A stretch of 64,000 bases of DNA from Stanieria cyanosphaera PCC 7437 (GCF_000317575.1 NC_019748.1:1938001-2002000); one strand, 5' to 3'. Counted from the stretch's first letter, positions 26,612 through 36,188 are shown. Notes: a model not told the origin generated them from the sequence alone. Numbers and translations: made by a program.

Positions 26612-27673
26612 TTACGAAGAAGCTCGTTTTTGGTGAAGTTCCCATTCAGATGCTGATTCTCCTTCCGTCTTGGTTGGTTCACTCTGCCAATCAACCGTTG
26701 TTGCTTCAATTGTGATTGGTTCAGTTTCCGGTTTTGTAGACGTTGCCTCAACCTTATTCTGTGCAGCAAGTTTGGTATTATCGGCTAAATTTTGTGCGAC
26801 TCTAGAAGTACGCTCTGCTGTATCGGCAACAGACGATTTGACATCATGCACTGTTCCCTTCAGAGAATCAGTTACACCACGGACATCAGCTTCATTAATT
26901 TTATTTTGAACCGATTGACTTATGCCACGGGTATCAGTTTGATCGATTTTATTTTGAACTGATTGAGTAACACCATGGACATCAGCTTCATTAATTTTAT
27001 TTTGAACCGATTGACTTATGCCACGGGTATCAGTTTGATCGATTTTATTCTGAACTGATTGAGTAACACCATGAACATCTGCTTCATCGATTTTGCGTTG
27101 AACAGAATTAACTACGCCTTTGACATCAGTTTGATCGATTTTATTTTGAACTGATTGAGTAACACCATGAACATCTGCTTCATCGATTTTGTTTTGAACC
27201 GATTGACTTACACCATGGACATCAGCTTCATCGATTTTGTTTTGAACAGAATCAACTACGGCTTTGACATCAGCTTCTGCCACTTTCTCTTTAACAGAAT
27301 CAATTGCTCCTTCGATGCTATGGGTAACACCTTGAGCCGTATCTTTAACCGTCTCAACAGCATCTTCTAATTTTTTGTCAATGTCTTCAGCAGCTTGATC
27401 CCCAATTGCTGCTCCAGCAACTGCGCCACCTATAGCACCAACTGCTGCACCCAGTTTTCCACCGACTAATCTACCGATTGCTGCTCCAGCTATACCACCG
27501 CCAGCAGCACCAACGGCGCGAGCAACTGTATGGTCACTTTTTTGGTTGGTATCTAGGGCAAGGTTTTCTTGAGAATTTTCTAGTTCATTTGTAGCTGACG
27601 GACGTTCAATCAGTCCATAGTCTTCGGGATTACCTTTTTCAATCTTTTCAAATGGTTGCTGGTTGCTAGTCAT
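26612..27673 (-). CDS. Glycine-zipper protein with 16-residue tandem repeats
   Basis: About 353 residues from the ATG at 27673, chosen because AAGGAG lies 9 nt upstream. After a polar N-terminus comes a glycine-zipper segment (GAAGGGIAGAAIGRLVGG, AAVGAIGGAVAGAAIG) that could pack in or on a membrane. Then about nine 16-residue repeats of the type DEADVHGVTQSVQNKI, encoded by 48-bp DNA repeats, and a polar tail. The repeats look like amphipathic helices similar in character to LEA or apolipoprotein-like proteins. The glycine-zipper part recalls general stress proteins. Function is not established. It is monocistronic. Confidence 0.8.
   Translation of the reverse strand: MTSNQQPFEKIEKGNPEDYGLIERPSATNELENSQENLALDTNQKSDHTVARAVGAAGGGIAGAAIGRLVGGKLGAAVGAIGGAVAGAAIGDQAAEDIDKKLEDAVETVKDTAQGVTHSIEGAIDSVKEKVAEADVKAVVDSVQNKIDEADVHGVSQSVQNKIDEADVHGVTQSVQNKIDQTDVKGVVNSVQRKIDEADVHGVTQSVQNKIDQTDTRGISQSVQNKINEADVHGVTQSVQNKIDQTDTRGISQSVQNKINEADVRGVTDSLKGTVHDVKSSVADTAERTSRVAQNLADNTKLAAQNKVEATSTKPETEPITIEATTVDWQSEPTKTEGESASEWELHQKRASS
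26852..27283. repeat. 48-bp coding tandem repeat, about nine copies
   Basis: The unit encodes 16 residues (D-E/Q-A/T-D-V/T-x-G-V/I-x-Q/S-S-V-Q-N-K-I). Two neighbouring 96-bp double units, with the alternating ends ADVHGVTQ and TDTRGISQ, are almost identical in DNA, showing recent expansion by pairs. Confidence 0.85.
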
Positions 27674-27691
27674 AAAGATTTTCTCCTTCAA

Positions 27692-28552
27692 ATAAAATTT
27701 CTTTAATTTTTGAAAATTCCAAAATTTGTCTTTGTAGTTTGACTTTTATATCGCCACAATAAATTATTAATGCTTTTCCCAAAACTCAGTTAAATTACTT
27801 AGATAGTATGGGAAAATTTCCAAAAGAAAAATCAATTTATTGTTTATCTGTGATACCTATAAGTTTATTAATTTTAAATTTTTATTTAATCATTCTTAGG
27901 TAAGAAAAAAGATTGGTTCTAAGTTACGACTTAAGCCAGAGATTTTTTTGATAATAAAAGAAATTATTTTTAAAAGTTTTTTACTGCTCGCATTAAAAAT
28001 AATAAAAAGATTTTCAAAACCAAAACTATTACTATTTAGTTTTAACTATTGATGCTAATACTAAATTGCTTAATTTTTATTACTACTGAATGTTTACTGG
28101 TTAATATTGTTTGGTTCTCATGAAATTTATTCTTATAGCCGTACAAAGAAAGATGAGGACATCATTATAGATCGTAGGAGCGATTCATGAAGCGGAGGGG
28201 CTGTCCCTTGCGAGGCAACCTCGCCAATCGCCCCCTCACAAGGTGAGGGTCGAAGTAGGAAACAAGTTCCCACTGTAAGCGACCCGAAGCCCCTTCCCCA
28301 ACAGGTTTTTTGTCCTAACATATTTGCGTAGTGCTATAATATCAATCACTTAATTTCTTTTTATTCTTAACTTGTGGTGACTGTTTTTTTGTGCGACCGC
28401 GACCGAAGGGAGTGAACCCATCGCTACGCGCCGAGTGCGGACTTCTTTGAGCGTCGAAGACTAGCTGAGATCGCATTGAGGCAGAAAAAACCTGTGTATC
28501 GGTGTGTTAGTCTTAACAATTATTCGTTCTTTTTCGATAATTGTAAAAATTA
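27692..28552. other. Long intergenic region with IS remnant and GC-rich islands
   Basis: No gene is seen from the repeat-protein start to trnC. It holds AT-rich DNA (27692-28132), the IS630-type end remnant (28133-28339) and a GC-rich island at about 28391-28475 with CGACCGCGACCGAAGGGAG and CGCTACGCGCCGAG, related to the GCGCTACGCGC repeats elsewhere. Confidence 0.55.
28133..28339. mobile_element. MITE-like IS630-type remnant, copy B
   Basis: The left end (TTATAGCCGTACAAAGAAAG) still encodes IAVQRKMRTSL and a stop, as in the remnant at 21227-21263. The right end (TTGTCCTAACATATTTGCGT, then AGTGCTATAA) matches the right end of copy A. The two 30-bp ends are imperfect inverted repeats (20 of 30 positions). 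The middle differs from copy A and includes a GCGAGG-CAA-CCTCGCC palindrome. Confidence 0.6.
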
Positions 28553-28624
<72 letters not shown>

Positions 28625-28704
28625 GAAAAGTTTGCTTACCTATTCTACAATAATAATCATCCAAATAGATCAAACTTAAGCAACTTCAAACAAAATTAGT
28701 TTTA

Positions 28705-31410
28705 TTAAGACCGCTTTTGATGAACTCTTTGCACCCAGAAATCTTCAAGAAGAGTATAAACTACGGGTACAACAATCAAGCTTAATAAGGTAGAAGTAAT
28801 TAAACCACCAATAATTGTTACTGCCATTGGTTGACGTAATTCTGCTCCTGCGCCCCAACCTAACGCGATGGGTAACATTCCTAAAACAGTTGAACCTGTA
28901 GTCATAATAATTGGTCGAAGACGCACTATTCCTGTCTTGAGGATCGCCTCGGTGCGAGTTAAACCAGTTTGACGTAACTGATTAATATAATCCATCAGCA
29001 GAATAGCATTTTTATCGAGTAAACCGACTAAAAAGATGGTGCCAATCACCGCAATCATGCCAAAATCGTTTTGAGTAAACAGTAGAGCGAGCATTGCCCC
29101 AATTAAAGCTAAAGGAAGACATAAAGCAACAACGATTGGTTCTAATAATCTTCCAAATAGTAAAATTAAAAGGAGAAGCATACACGCGATCGCAAAAATG
29201 AGAGTTTCAGCAAAACTACCTAAAACATCACTACTAAGAGCAGCATCTCCTGATAACTGCAAGGTTACACCTTGAGGTAAAAGAGGTTTGGCGATTTCTT
29301 CAAGCTCTTCGGTTGCATCACCGATAGTTTTGCCTTGGCTAAGATTGGCATTAAAGAAAACTACTCTTTGGCCGTTACGGCGTTCTATTTTGGTTAAACT
29401 ATCAATATTTTCTGATTCGTTACTCAAAGTGATGTCTGCAAAACCTGGCAACGTTTCAACTTTTTTTTGTAGTTGTTTAGCAGTTTGAGTTAACGCTTTG
29501 AGATCATCTCCTGCTAAAGCAATTTGCAGATTTTGTTTACTTTCGATATCTACGAAAGGAATATCTTCAATACTTATTTGCACTCCAGGAATGGTAGGTA
29601 ATTTATTCCGTAGTTGAGCTTGTATTTCAGCAGTAGTTAAAGTGCGGTTGGGATTGAGTTTGACGTAGAGTTTGCCTTGATTTGGTTTTCCTTGCAATCC
29701 TGCTACAGTAAAGACTGACTGGACTTCGGGATCAGCTAGGGTAACTTGTTCAATTTCTTTGCCGACTCGGAGGGTTTTATTAAGTAAAATTCTGGCAGGA
29801 GATTGAGCTAATTGTTGCAACCAAGCAAAGTTTTGATTAGTTTCTGCTTGATTGCTTGTATTTGCTTCCGTTTCCTGTTGCTGTGGTATTTGGTCTAATT
29901 TTGGTAAAGGAGTAGTATAAATAATATTAAATTCACCTCGATCTAGTTGAGGAATAAAACCCTTGGGAACTAAAGGAATCAATCCTAATCCTGCTACCAT
30001 AGTGATAAGCGCGATCGCAATTACCGTTTTTCGATGTTGAAGTGACCATTGTAATAATCGGCGATAGTAAGATATTAATTTTGAATTAAAATCACCATGA
30101 TTATTTCCTCGATTGTTTTTGCTTCTTAACCAATAAAGAGCGAGTACAGGTGATAAAGTTCGAGCTACTAACAAAGAAGTAATTACCGCAGCAGCTACCG
30201 TTAAACCAAAGGGTTTAAAAAACTGTCCCACTGTACCACCCATAAAAGCAACAGGGAGAAATACCGCCACGATGGTTAAAGTCGTCACCGAGACAGTAAA
30301 ACCAATTTCCTGAGTTGCTTCTGTAACTGCTTGTCTTGGTTGAGATCCAGCTTCGAGATAGCGGACAATATTTTCTACATCGACAATAGCATCATCAACC
30401 ACAATCCCAATCGTTAAAGCTAAAGCTAAGAGGGTAATGGTTTCCAAATTAAATCCTGCGATCGCCATTATGATAAATGTTCCTAATAAAGAAATGGGGA
30501 TCGCTAAAGCTGTAATTATCGTAGCTGCCCAATTGCGTAAACAACCAAAAATTACCACCACTGCCAAAACAATTGCACCCCATAAAGCTTCGATGGTGGC
30601 TTGTGTTGCTTCACGAATATAGTCTGCTTGAGTTGCTGCTAAAGTTATTTGAATATCTTTTAAACTTGGTTGAATTGTAGCAATGGCAGCTTGAACTTGT
30701 TTGACTACTTCGAGAGTATTCGCATCACTACGTTTTACTACGGCAATGGCTAAAGCATTGTCACCATTTAAATGAACTAACGACGGAAAACTATGATTAG
30801 GAAGAGAAGTTTCTGAAGATTGATTTAATTCTTGACTGCTAAGATCCCCTAACAAATCGACTCTTAAAACACCTGGAATTGATTTGATTGTCGGGATCAT
30901 TTGTGTTTGAACAATTGGAATTAACTCAGTTAAACTTTTACTCTGACTAGTAATTCCATAACTAACCACAGTAGATTCATTTAAATTAAATGGAATAACT
31001 TTAACATCCGTATCGGGAGGCAAAGAAACTTCTGTCAACTTCGCTTCTACCTCTTGTTGCACTGATGCTAAATTTTGTCCTGGATAAAACAAATGAGTTA
31101 TGATACTTCGTCCAGGATAAGTAACAGAATTTAACTGATCTAATCCAGTCAAAGATTGCAAAGGTTGCTCTAAAATAGTTGTCAGTTGTTGCTCTGTCGC
31201 TAAAGTCGTTTGTAGAGAAGTTTCAGCTTGAACAATAACTACAGGGAAAGTAATATCGGGGAAAAGAGCATATTTGAGAGAACTATAAGCAAATATCCCA
31301 GCAACTGCAACAATCAACCATAAGCACAAAGTTAGCCAAGGATAAGCCAGTGCTAGCTTAGATAAATTTAAACTTTCTCTAAGGTTCGGTTTCCTCTGGG
31401 ACTGTACCAT
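28705..31410 (-). CDS. RND-family efflux permease (AcrB/HAE1-like)
   Basis: A 901-residue RND permease with the twelve-helix layout: TM1 LTLCLWLIVAVAGIFAY, the central TM4 block LTIGIVVDDAIVDVEN with the paired Asp residues of the proton relay, and the TM10 block FLVGLLDKNAILLMDYINQL with the relay Lys. It is about 130 residues shorter than AcrB (about 1,040), the loss falling in the periplasmic loops. Such shorter members occur in cyanobacteria and may export heavy metals, drugs or lipids. No membrane-fusion protein or TolC gene is adjacent. It lies upstream of trnC on the same strand. Confidence 0.88.
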   Translation of the reverse strand: MVQSQRKPNLRESLNLSKLALAYPWLTLCLWLIVAVAGIFAYSSLKYALFPDITFPVVIVQAETSLQTTLATEQQLTTILEQPLQSLTGLDQLNSVTYPGRSIITHLFYPGQNLASVQQEVEAKLTEVSLPPDTDVKVIPFNLNESTVVSYGITSQSKSLTELIPIVQTQMIPTIKSIPGVLRVDLLGDLSSQELNQSSETSLPNHSFPSLVHLNGDNALAIAVVKRSDANTLEVVKQVQAAIATIQPSLKDIQITLAATQADYIREATQATIEALWGAIVLAVVVIFGCLRNWAATIITALAIPISLLGTFIIMAIAGFNLETITLLALALTIGIVVDDAIVDVENIVRYLEAGSQPRQAVTEATQEIGFTVSVTTLTIVAVFLPVAFMGGTVGQFFKPFGLTVAAAVITSLLVARTLSPVLALYWLRSKNNRGNNHGDFNSKLISYYRRLLQWSLQHRKTVIAIALITMVAGLGLIPLVPKGFIPQLDRGEFNIIYTTPLPKLDQIPQQQETEANTSNQAETNQNFAWLQQLAQSPARILLNKTLRVGKEIEQVTLADPEVQSVFTVAGLQGKPNQGKLYVKLNPNRTLTTAEIQAQLRNKLPTIPGVQISIEDIPFVDIESKQNLQIALAGDDLKALTQTAKQLQKKVETLPGFADITLSNESENIDSLTKIERRNGQRVVFFNANLSQGKTIGDATEELEEIAKPLLPQGVTLQLSGDAALSSDVLGSFAETLIFAIACMLLLLILLFGRLLEPIVVALCLPLALIGAMLALLFTQNDFGMIAVIGTIFLVGLLDKNAILLMDYINQLRQTGLTRTEAILKTGIVRLRPIIMTTGSTVLGMLPIALGWGAGAELRQPMAVTIIGGLITSTLLSLIVVPVVYTLLEDFWVQRVHQKRS

Positions 31411-31440
31411 AGGATTGCAGTAAACATCAGTAATTAAGTT

Positions 31441-31893
31441 TTAATTAACCAGAGATTGTTTGCGATGATTTTTCTTAACCGATTTGGCAACAGTTAATTG
31501 TGTTCCCTCTCGATTCCAATGAACCCGATCAAAAACTTCATGTAGAATGCATAAACCACGACCATTTTCTGCTTCTTCTGGAGGAATATGTTCCTGTAAA
31601 CTGTGATGGCAGCTACATTCGGGGACAAAACCAGTACCTTCGTCAGTAATAATCCAAGAGTATTCTCTATCTGTAATTAAAAACTGAACAATAATAGTCT
31701 TGTTGGGATCAAGTTTATTACCGTGTTTGGCTGCATTAACTAAAGCTTCTTGCAAACCTAATCTTACTTCTGCTCGCCATTCAGTAGGAATATTAGCTAG
31801 AAGTAGCTCAAGAATAGGATGAAGATACAGAGTAGAAGCAAAACTCATTCTTGTCCATTTGCTTCGATTCCAAGGAATAGGAATAGCAATCAC
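31441..31893 (-). CDS. Anti-sigma-factor-type ATP-binding protein (RsbW/SpoIIAB-like)
   Basis: A 150-residue HATPase_c protein with the N-box EALVNAAKHGN, the G1 box ITDEGTGFVP and the G2 box ENGRGLCILHEV, without any phosphoacceptor domain. That layout is of serine kinases that bind sigma factors or anti-anti-sigma proteins. The start is GTG; N-terminal VIAIPIPWNRSKW fits the cyanobacterial homologues. An insertion with CSCHHSLQEHIP between G1 and G2 carries Cys and His residues that might bind metal. No partner gene is adjacent. It ends 30 bp before the RND gene, so cotranscription is plausible. Confidence 0.85.
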   Translation of the reverse strand: MIAIPIPWNRSKWTRMSFASTLYLHPILELLLANIPTEWRAEVRLGLQEALVNAAKHGNKLDPNKTIIVQFLITDREYSWIITDEGTGFVPECSCHHSLQEHIPPEEAENGRGLCILHEVFDRVHWNREGTQLTVAKSVKKNHRKQSLVN

Positions 31894-32290
31894 TGATTAT
31901 ACCTCTGGTTTAATTCTCGCTAGTTCGACTATGTTTAAATCGAGCGAGATAGAACAAAAATCAGCAGTCATTGTGTAATTTAAATAATTTAGGTAAGCAT
32001 TTGGTTGATTAATTTGAGAGAGATATAATTAATACTCTGACACCAAATAGTTAAATCTTGAAGTAGACAGTTTAATAATTAGTTTTGGCAATATTGCAGT
32101 AAATATTGTTTTGATTGCCTTAAAAGTTGACCGAAAAACCGTTAATCTAGACAAGTTTTATTTTTTTTTAACTCGGTATTATTGTTGAATATTTCACCGA
32201 CTAATAGCATAGTTTGCCTCTTTGAGTATCCTAAAAACTTGCCTCCTCTATTATACTAGGATTTCGTCAAAGAGCATCAAAATTGCTAGA
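31894..32290. other. Intergenic, no gene seen
   Basis: AT-rich spacer between rlmD and the anti-sigma-type gene, with no convincing frame, RNA or strong hairpin. It should contain the promoter for the reverse-strand anti-sigma gene. Confidence 0.5.
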
Positions 32291-33658
32291 TTAGCTAGTC
32301 GCATTAAGATAAGCATAGGATTCAATGTGAGTAGTTTGAGGGAAAAAGTCAACAGGTTGAACAAAGTTAAGTTGATATTTTCCAGATTGACAAAGCAAAT
32401 TCAGATCTCGAGCTAAAGTTGCAGGTTTACAACTAACATAAATAATCCTAGGGGAAGGGGAAAGATTGATTAAAGTTTCAATTACTTGAGGTTCGCATCC
32501 TTTACGAGGGGGATCAAGAAGAATAAGATCAGGAGTAAATTCTAGTTGTGGTAAAAGAGTTTCGACTGCTTCAGCGTAAAAGGTGACGTTAGTAATTTGA
32601 TTGATGTTTGCATTTTGTTTGGCTTGTTCAACCGAAGTTGGATGCAATTCGATCCCCACTATACTTTTTGCTTGTTTGGCTAAAGGTAAAGTAAAAGTCC
32701 CGATCCCGCAGTAGGCATCAACAATAGTTTCATCACCTTCTAAGTTTAATTGTTTGGTAATATCACTCAGTAACAATTCTGCTGCTTCAGTATTAACCTG
32801 AAAAAAAGTATCTGACAAGATATTTAATTCAACTCCAGCAAAAATTTCTCTTAGGTAACTTGATCCCGCGACAGTAATAGTTTCTTGTCCAAAAATAACA
32901 TTAGTACGCTCAGGATTATAATTTAAACAAACTCCTACTAATTGAGGATATCTAGTTAACCAAGTTTGAGCTTGTGCTTCTATTTCTGTTAAGTTTTTAT
33001 CTGTAGTGACTAGCGTTAGTAAGATTTCTCCTGTACGATTACCGATACGTAGGGAAAGATGACGTAGTTGTCCTTGATGAGTTTTTTCATTATAAATAGT
33101 CCAACCTTGTTTCTGAAGATCTTGTTTGACTTCGGCTAGAAGAGGATGTAAACGAGCATCTTGAACAGGACATTGATTGAGATTAATCAATTGATGGCTA
33201 CCTTGACGGTAATAACCAGCTTGAACTTGTCCACTAGCAGAAATTCCTAAAGGATAAGTAGATTTATTGCGATAATTGAGCGAATAAGGAGTATGAAGAG
33301 TGGGTTTGACTTGGACTTGTGAAAAACCACCGATCCGTTGTAAAGCTTGAAGTACCTGTTGACGTTTACTATCTAACTGATATTCCCAATCAATATGTTG
33401 CCACTGACAGCCACCACATTTATCAGCAACAATACAACGAGGACGAATGCGGTAGGGAGATGCAATTAAAAGTTGCTCAATTTTTCCATAGCTATATTTA
33501 TTTTTTACTTTAGTTAAACGAACTAAAGCGCGATCGCCTGTAACTGTATCGGGAATAAAGACAACTTTACCATTAATCTTGCCTACTCCCTCACCACTAC
33601 TATTGAGATCGACAATTTCTAGTTCAACTAATTCCCCTTGTTGCCATTTTTTCGTCAT
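32291..33658 (-). CDS. rlmD: 23S rRNA (uracil-C5)-methyltransferase, RlmD/RumA type
   Basis: A 455-residue protein with an N-terminal TRAM domain (GELVELEIVDLNSSGEGVGK), the iron-sulfur cysteines in CIVADKCGGCQW and a later NLNQCPVQD, and a methyltransferase core: VDAYCGIGTFTLPLA (motif I), LDPPRKGCEP (motif IV) and IYVSCKPATLARD with the catalytic Cys. It methylates a 23S rRNA uridine (U1939 in E. coli) using SAM. Some members modify tRNA U54 instead, so the exact site is unsure. Monocistronic. Confidence 0.9.
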   Translation of the reverse strand: MTKKWQQGELVELEIVDLNSSGEGVGKINGKVVFIPDTVTGDRALVRLTKVKNKYSYGKIEQLLIASPYRIRPRCIVADKCGGCQWQHIDWEYQLDSKRQQVLQALQRIGGFSQVQVKPTLHTPYSLNYRNKSTYPLGISASGQVQAGYYRQGSHQLINLNQCPVQDARLHPLLAEVKQDLQKQGWTIYNEKTHQGQLRHLSLRIGNRTGEILLTLVTTDKNLTEIEAQAQTWLTRYPQLVGVCLNYNPERTNVIFGQETITVAGSSYLREIFAGVELNILSDTFFQVNTEAAELLLSDITKQLNLEGDETIVDAYCGIGTFTLPLAKQAKSIVGIELHPTSVEQAKQNANINQITNVTFYAEAVETLLPQLEFTPDLILLDPPRKGCEPQVIETLINLSPSPRIIYVSCKPATLARDLNLLCQSGKYQLNFVQPVDFFPQTTHIESYAYLNATS

Positions 33659-33841
33659 GAATTGAGAAAAAAAATCTATAGTAATTGTTACTATAACTTT
33701 TTGTACAGACCAAAGAAATTGCTCACTAAGAATTGATTAAGTAAGCGGGCGTAATTAATTATAAAACGCAGCAAGGCAGAGGAAGAGGAGGTGCTTCGGA
33801 TGCAGAAGAGGAAAATAAGCTTTTTTATTTTGTCTTGGTAA

Positions 33842-35236
33842 TTAGTTCGTCAAAATTGTTTGATTGGGTTTTTCTGCAACAGTAGACAAAGTTCGTTTAG
33901 CTTTCAGTAACATTTTTACTCCACCAGTAGGGGCAAGAGTAACACCACGACGATGAGGTTTTTCTGGACTTTGACTAACAAGGGTTAATTCATAGTTAGA
34001 AAGAATATTAGCTAAAACTAACTTCATTTCCAATTGCGCTAAAGCTTCTCCAATACAACGACGCGCCCCACCACCAAAGGGTAAAAATTCGTATTGAGAA
34101 TATTGCTTTTCTAAAAAACGTTCTGGTTTAAACTGGTGATGATTGGAATAAATATCTTCTCGTTGATGAGCTAAATAAATACAACCCATTGCAATCATTC
34201 CTGGTTCTAATTGATAGCCTAATAATTCGATTGGTTCGGTGACAACTCTGGGAAAAGTCAGCATTGCTACTGGATAAATTCTTAAAGTTTCCTGACAAAC
34301 CGCAGTTAGATAAGGAAGTTTCGCGATCGCCATTGGTTCGGGATTGCTACCTAAACTATCTATTTCTGCCACTAACTTTTGCCGTACTTCAGGAAGACGA
34401 TGAATCCAATACAAAGCCCATGCCATAGCTGTAGCAGTAGTTTCATGTCCAGCAAACATCAAAGTCATCAATTCATCCCGTAACTCGCGATCGCTCATGG
34501 GATCACCAGACTCATCGCGGGCAGACATCATTAAAGATAGAATATCATTGCGATTTTCATAGCCTTTAGCTCGACGTTCAGTAATTTCACCATAGATTAA
34601 ACTATCAATTTCCTGTTGTTGACGTAAAAAATTACCCCAGGGACTCCAAGCACCTAAATCTTTTTGTAACCAGTCGAAAAAGAGTAAAGCAGAGCTTAGA
34701 GGAGAACTAAAGACATCGGTAACCTTAGTCAATAAATATTTTAGTTTTTGGCTTTTTTCGTCTTCATATAAACCATAAACAGCTTCTAAAATCACTTGTA
34801 AAGAAATTTCTTGGGTAATTTTTCTAGCAGTAAAGGTTTGATTAATTGGTAATTGGGCAAAAATTTTATCTGTCAAATTCCAAATTAACTTGCCATAAGC
34901 TTGCATTCGTTCGCCATGAAAAGGAGGCAACAATAATTTTCTTCTTTTTCTGTGGGGATTACCTTCCAACATGACAATTGAATATTCCCCTAGTAAAGGT
35001 TTTAAGATGGCGTTTTCTTTACCAGAAGCAAAAAACTGTTGCCGATCCTGGGTAAGTAACTGTTGAATTCCTTGGGGATGATTGACAAAGATAAACTGAT
35101 CACCAAAGCCGATTACTTCTGCTGCAAAAATATCAGGATGTTGTTGGGCTGCTGTTTCCATATAACCGACAGGATCGGCAACCCATTTTAATCTTTGAAT
35201 TAATGGGTGAATATTTAATTTGGGAGGTCGAGTCAT
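33842..35236 (-). CDS. Cytochrome P450 (CYP110-like)
   Basis: About 464 residues from the ATG at 35236. All P450 hallmarks are present: I-helix MFAGHETTATAMAW, K-helix QETLRIYP, and haem loop FLPFGGGARRCIGEALAQ with the thiolate Cys near residue 394. No N-terminal membrane anchor is evident. Overall sequence fits the cyanobacterial CYP110 group, which oxidises fatty acids and terpenes. No redox partner or terpene cyclase is adjacent, so the substrate is unknown. Monocistronic on the reverse strand. Confidence 0.9.
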   Translation of the reverse strand: MTRPPKLNIHPLIQRLKWVADPVGYMETAAQQHPDIFAAEVIGFGDQFIFVNHPQGIQQLLTQDRQQFFASGKENAILKPLLGEYSIVMLEGNPHRKRRKLLLPPFHGERMQAYGKLIWNLTDKIFAQLPINQTFTARKITQEISLQVILEAVYGLYEDEKSQKLKYLLTKVTDVFSSPLSSALLFFDWLQKDLGAWSPWGNFLRQQQEIDSLIYGEITERRAKGYENRNDILSLMMSARDESGDPMSDRELRDELMTLMFAGHETTATAMAWALYWIHRLPEVRQKLVAEIDSLGSNPEPMAIAKLPYLTAVCQETLRIYPVAMLTFPRVVTEPIELLGYQLEPGMIAMGCIYLAHQREDIYSNHHQFKPERFLEKQYSQYEFLPFGGGARRCIGEALAQLEMKLVLANILSNYELTLVSQSPEKPHRRGVTLAPTGGVKMLLKAKRTLSTVAEKPNQTILTN

Positions 35237-35363
35237 ATTCAAATTAAGCTGTTAATTTTTATCTCTTTCTTCTTAGTGTAGTTAGATTTATTTAAACTCG
35301 ACAGAAAAAAAGCACAGGTGTAGAGGATAGAAGAATAAATTGATGTAATGTCTTAAGGCTGCA

Positions 35364-35864
35364 CTATATATCGTCTCTTCTGACTATTTGTATATTAAAC
35401 CCTTCCTGTTCAGTAGGAGGTTGAAAATAACGATTTACTTGGTGAAAAACCTTTTCGGTATCAAAATTGACGCGACTTGGGTTGATTTTTCTACGCTGTT
35501 CGATCTGCTTTAAACAAAGTTGATCGCTTGCTTCTAGATAATATAATTTATGAGGTATTTCATACTCGGAAAATATCTCTTTAAACCAAGCTCGTTGATT
35601 AGGTGTGTTACCTGGAAAATCCATGACTACAGAAAGACCAGAATTTAAGAGTTTTTGGACGTGTTTCTTTAATAAGGGCTTGAGACGCGCTGAATATTTT
35701 ATATAATCATCAAAAACTTTAATTTCTTCAGGATAAACAGCTTCCAACCATTCATCTTCAGATAATAGTATTGCATTATATTCCTTCGCTAGGGAGATCG
35801 CTTTTGTACTTTTACCAACTCCCATCTTTCCACAAAAGAATATTAATGTTCCTGGTTTACGCAT
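35364..35864 (-). CDS. Small P-loop kinase (AAA_33/zeta-like ATPase)
   Basis: A 166-residue nucleoside-kinase-fold protein with Walker A FFCGKMGVGKST, then LLSEDEWLE in the substrate position, a strand VVMDFPGNT, and a lid EQRRKINPSRVNF with several basic residues. The family includes cell-wall sugar or small-molecule kinases, chloramphenicol phosphotransferase-like proteins and zeta toxins. No antitoxin gene is adjacent, so a toxin role is not supported. The ATG at 35864 is preferred over the TTG one codon earlier. Confidence 0.75.
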   Translation of the reverse strand: MRKPGTLIFFCGKMGVGKSTKAISLAKEYNAILLSEDEWLEAVYPEEIKVFDDYIKYSARLKPLLKKHVQKLLNSGLSVVMDFPGNTPNQRAWFKEIFSEYEIPHKLYYLEASDQLCLKQIEQRRKINPSRVNFDTEKVFHQVNRYFQPPTEQEGFNIQIVRRDDI

Positions 35865-36005
35865 CAATACTTTTCTGTTTGTATAACTGTAATGATAAGG
35901 TTAACTAATTTATAGCAGTTTTTGCTTCTATGAGTTGCATCCGAAAATACTTGTTTTTGTTGATAGTTAATTGTTGGTGGTTGGTCGCGCAGCGCACCTT
36001 CGGCT

Positions 36006-36025
36006 GATGATGACGCGTCATCATC
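36006..36025. repeat. Perfect 20-bp palindrome
   Basis: GATGATGACGCGTCATCATC is its own reverse complement. It lies directly after a copy of the GCGCACCTTCGG repeat. Confidence 0.85.
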
Positions 36026-36136
36026 GGGGTTAATTGTTTGTCAACAGCCTTTACACAGATAGATAGATTTATCGGTTGGTAGTGTTTTTTGTTAATTACT
36101 ACTTTGATCCTTCATTTCACTCAGGACGCTTCGCGC

Positions 36137-36165
36137 TTTTTACTTTTTACTTTTTACTTTTTACT
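36137..36165. repeat. TTTTTAC heptamer tandem repeat
   Basis: About four consecutive 7-bp units, TTTTTAC, downstream of proC. Period-7 intergenic repeats are frequent in cyanobacteria and can vary in copy number between strains. Confidence 0.75.
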
Positions 36166-36188
36166 TGCTACTTTATAACTGATAACTG

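Larger units (their letters stand above)
35868..36188. other. Intergenic repeat region
   Basis: No gene is seen. It contains GGTTGGTCGCGCAGCGCACC plus TTCGG (35980-36003), a perfect 20-bp palindrome at 36006-36025, a heptanucleotide run TTTTTAC (about 36137-36165) and ATAACTGATAACTG at the end, all of which are intergenic repeat types seen elsewhere in the window. Confidence 0.65.

Noticed and set aside
26852-27283. CRISPR array
   Set aside because: The 48-bp periodicity has no spacers and stays in a protein frame.
26670-27370. Forward frames antisense to the 16-residue repeats
   Set aside because: The repeats generate long antisense frames automatically; the reverse-strand gene has a good ribosome-binding site.
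35364-35864. Zeta-type toxin
   Set aside because: The fold is compatible but no antitoxin is adjacent and the family is dominated by other small kinases.
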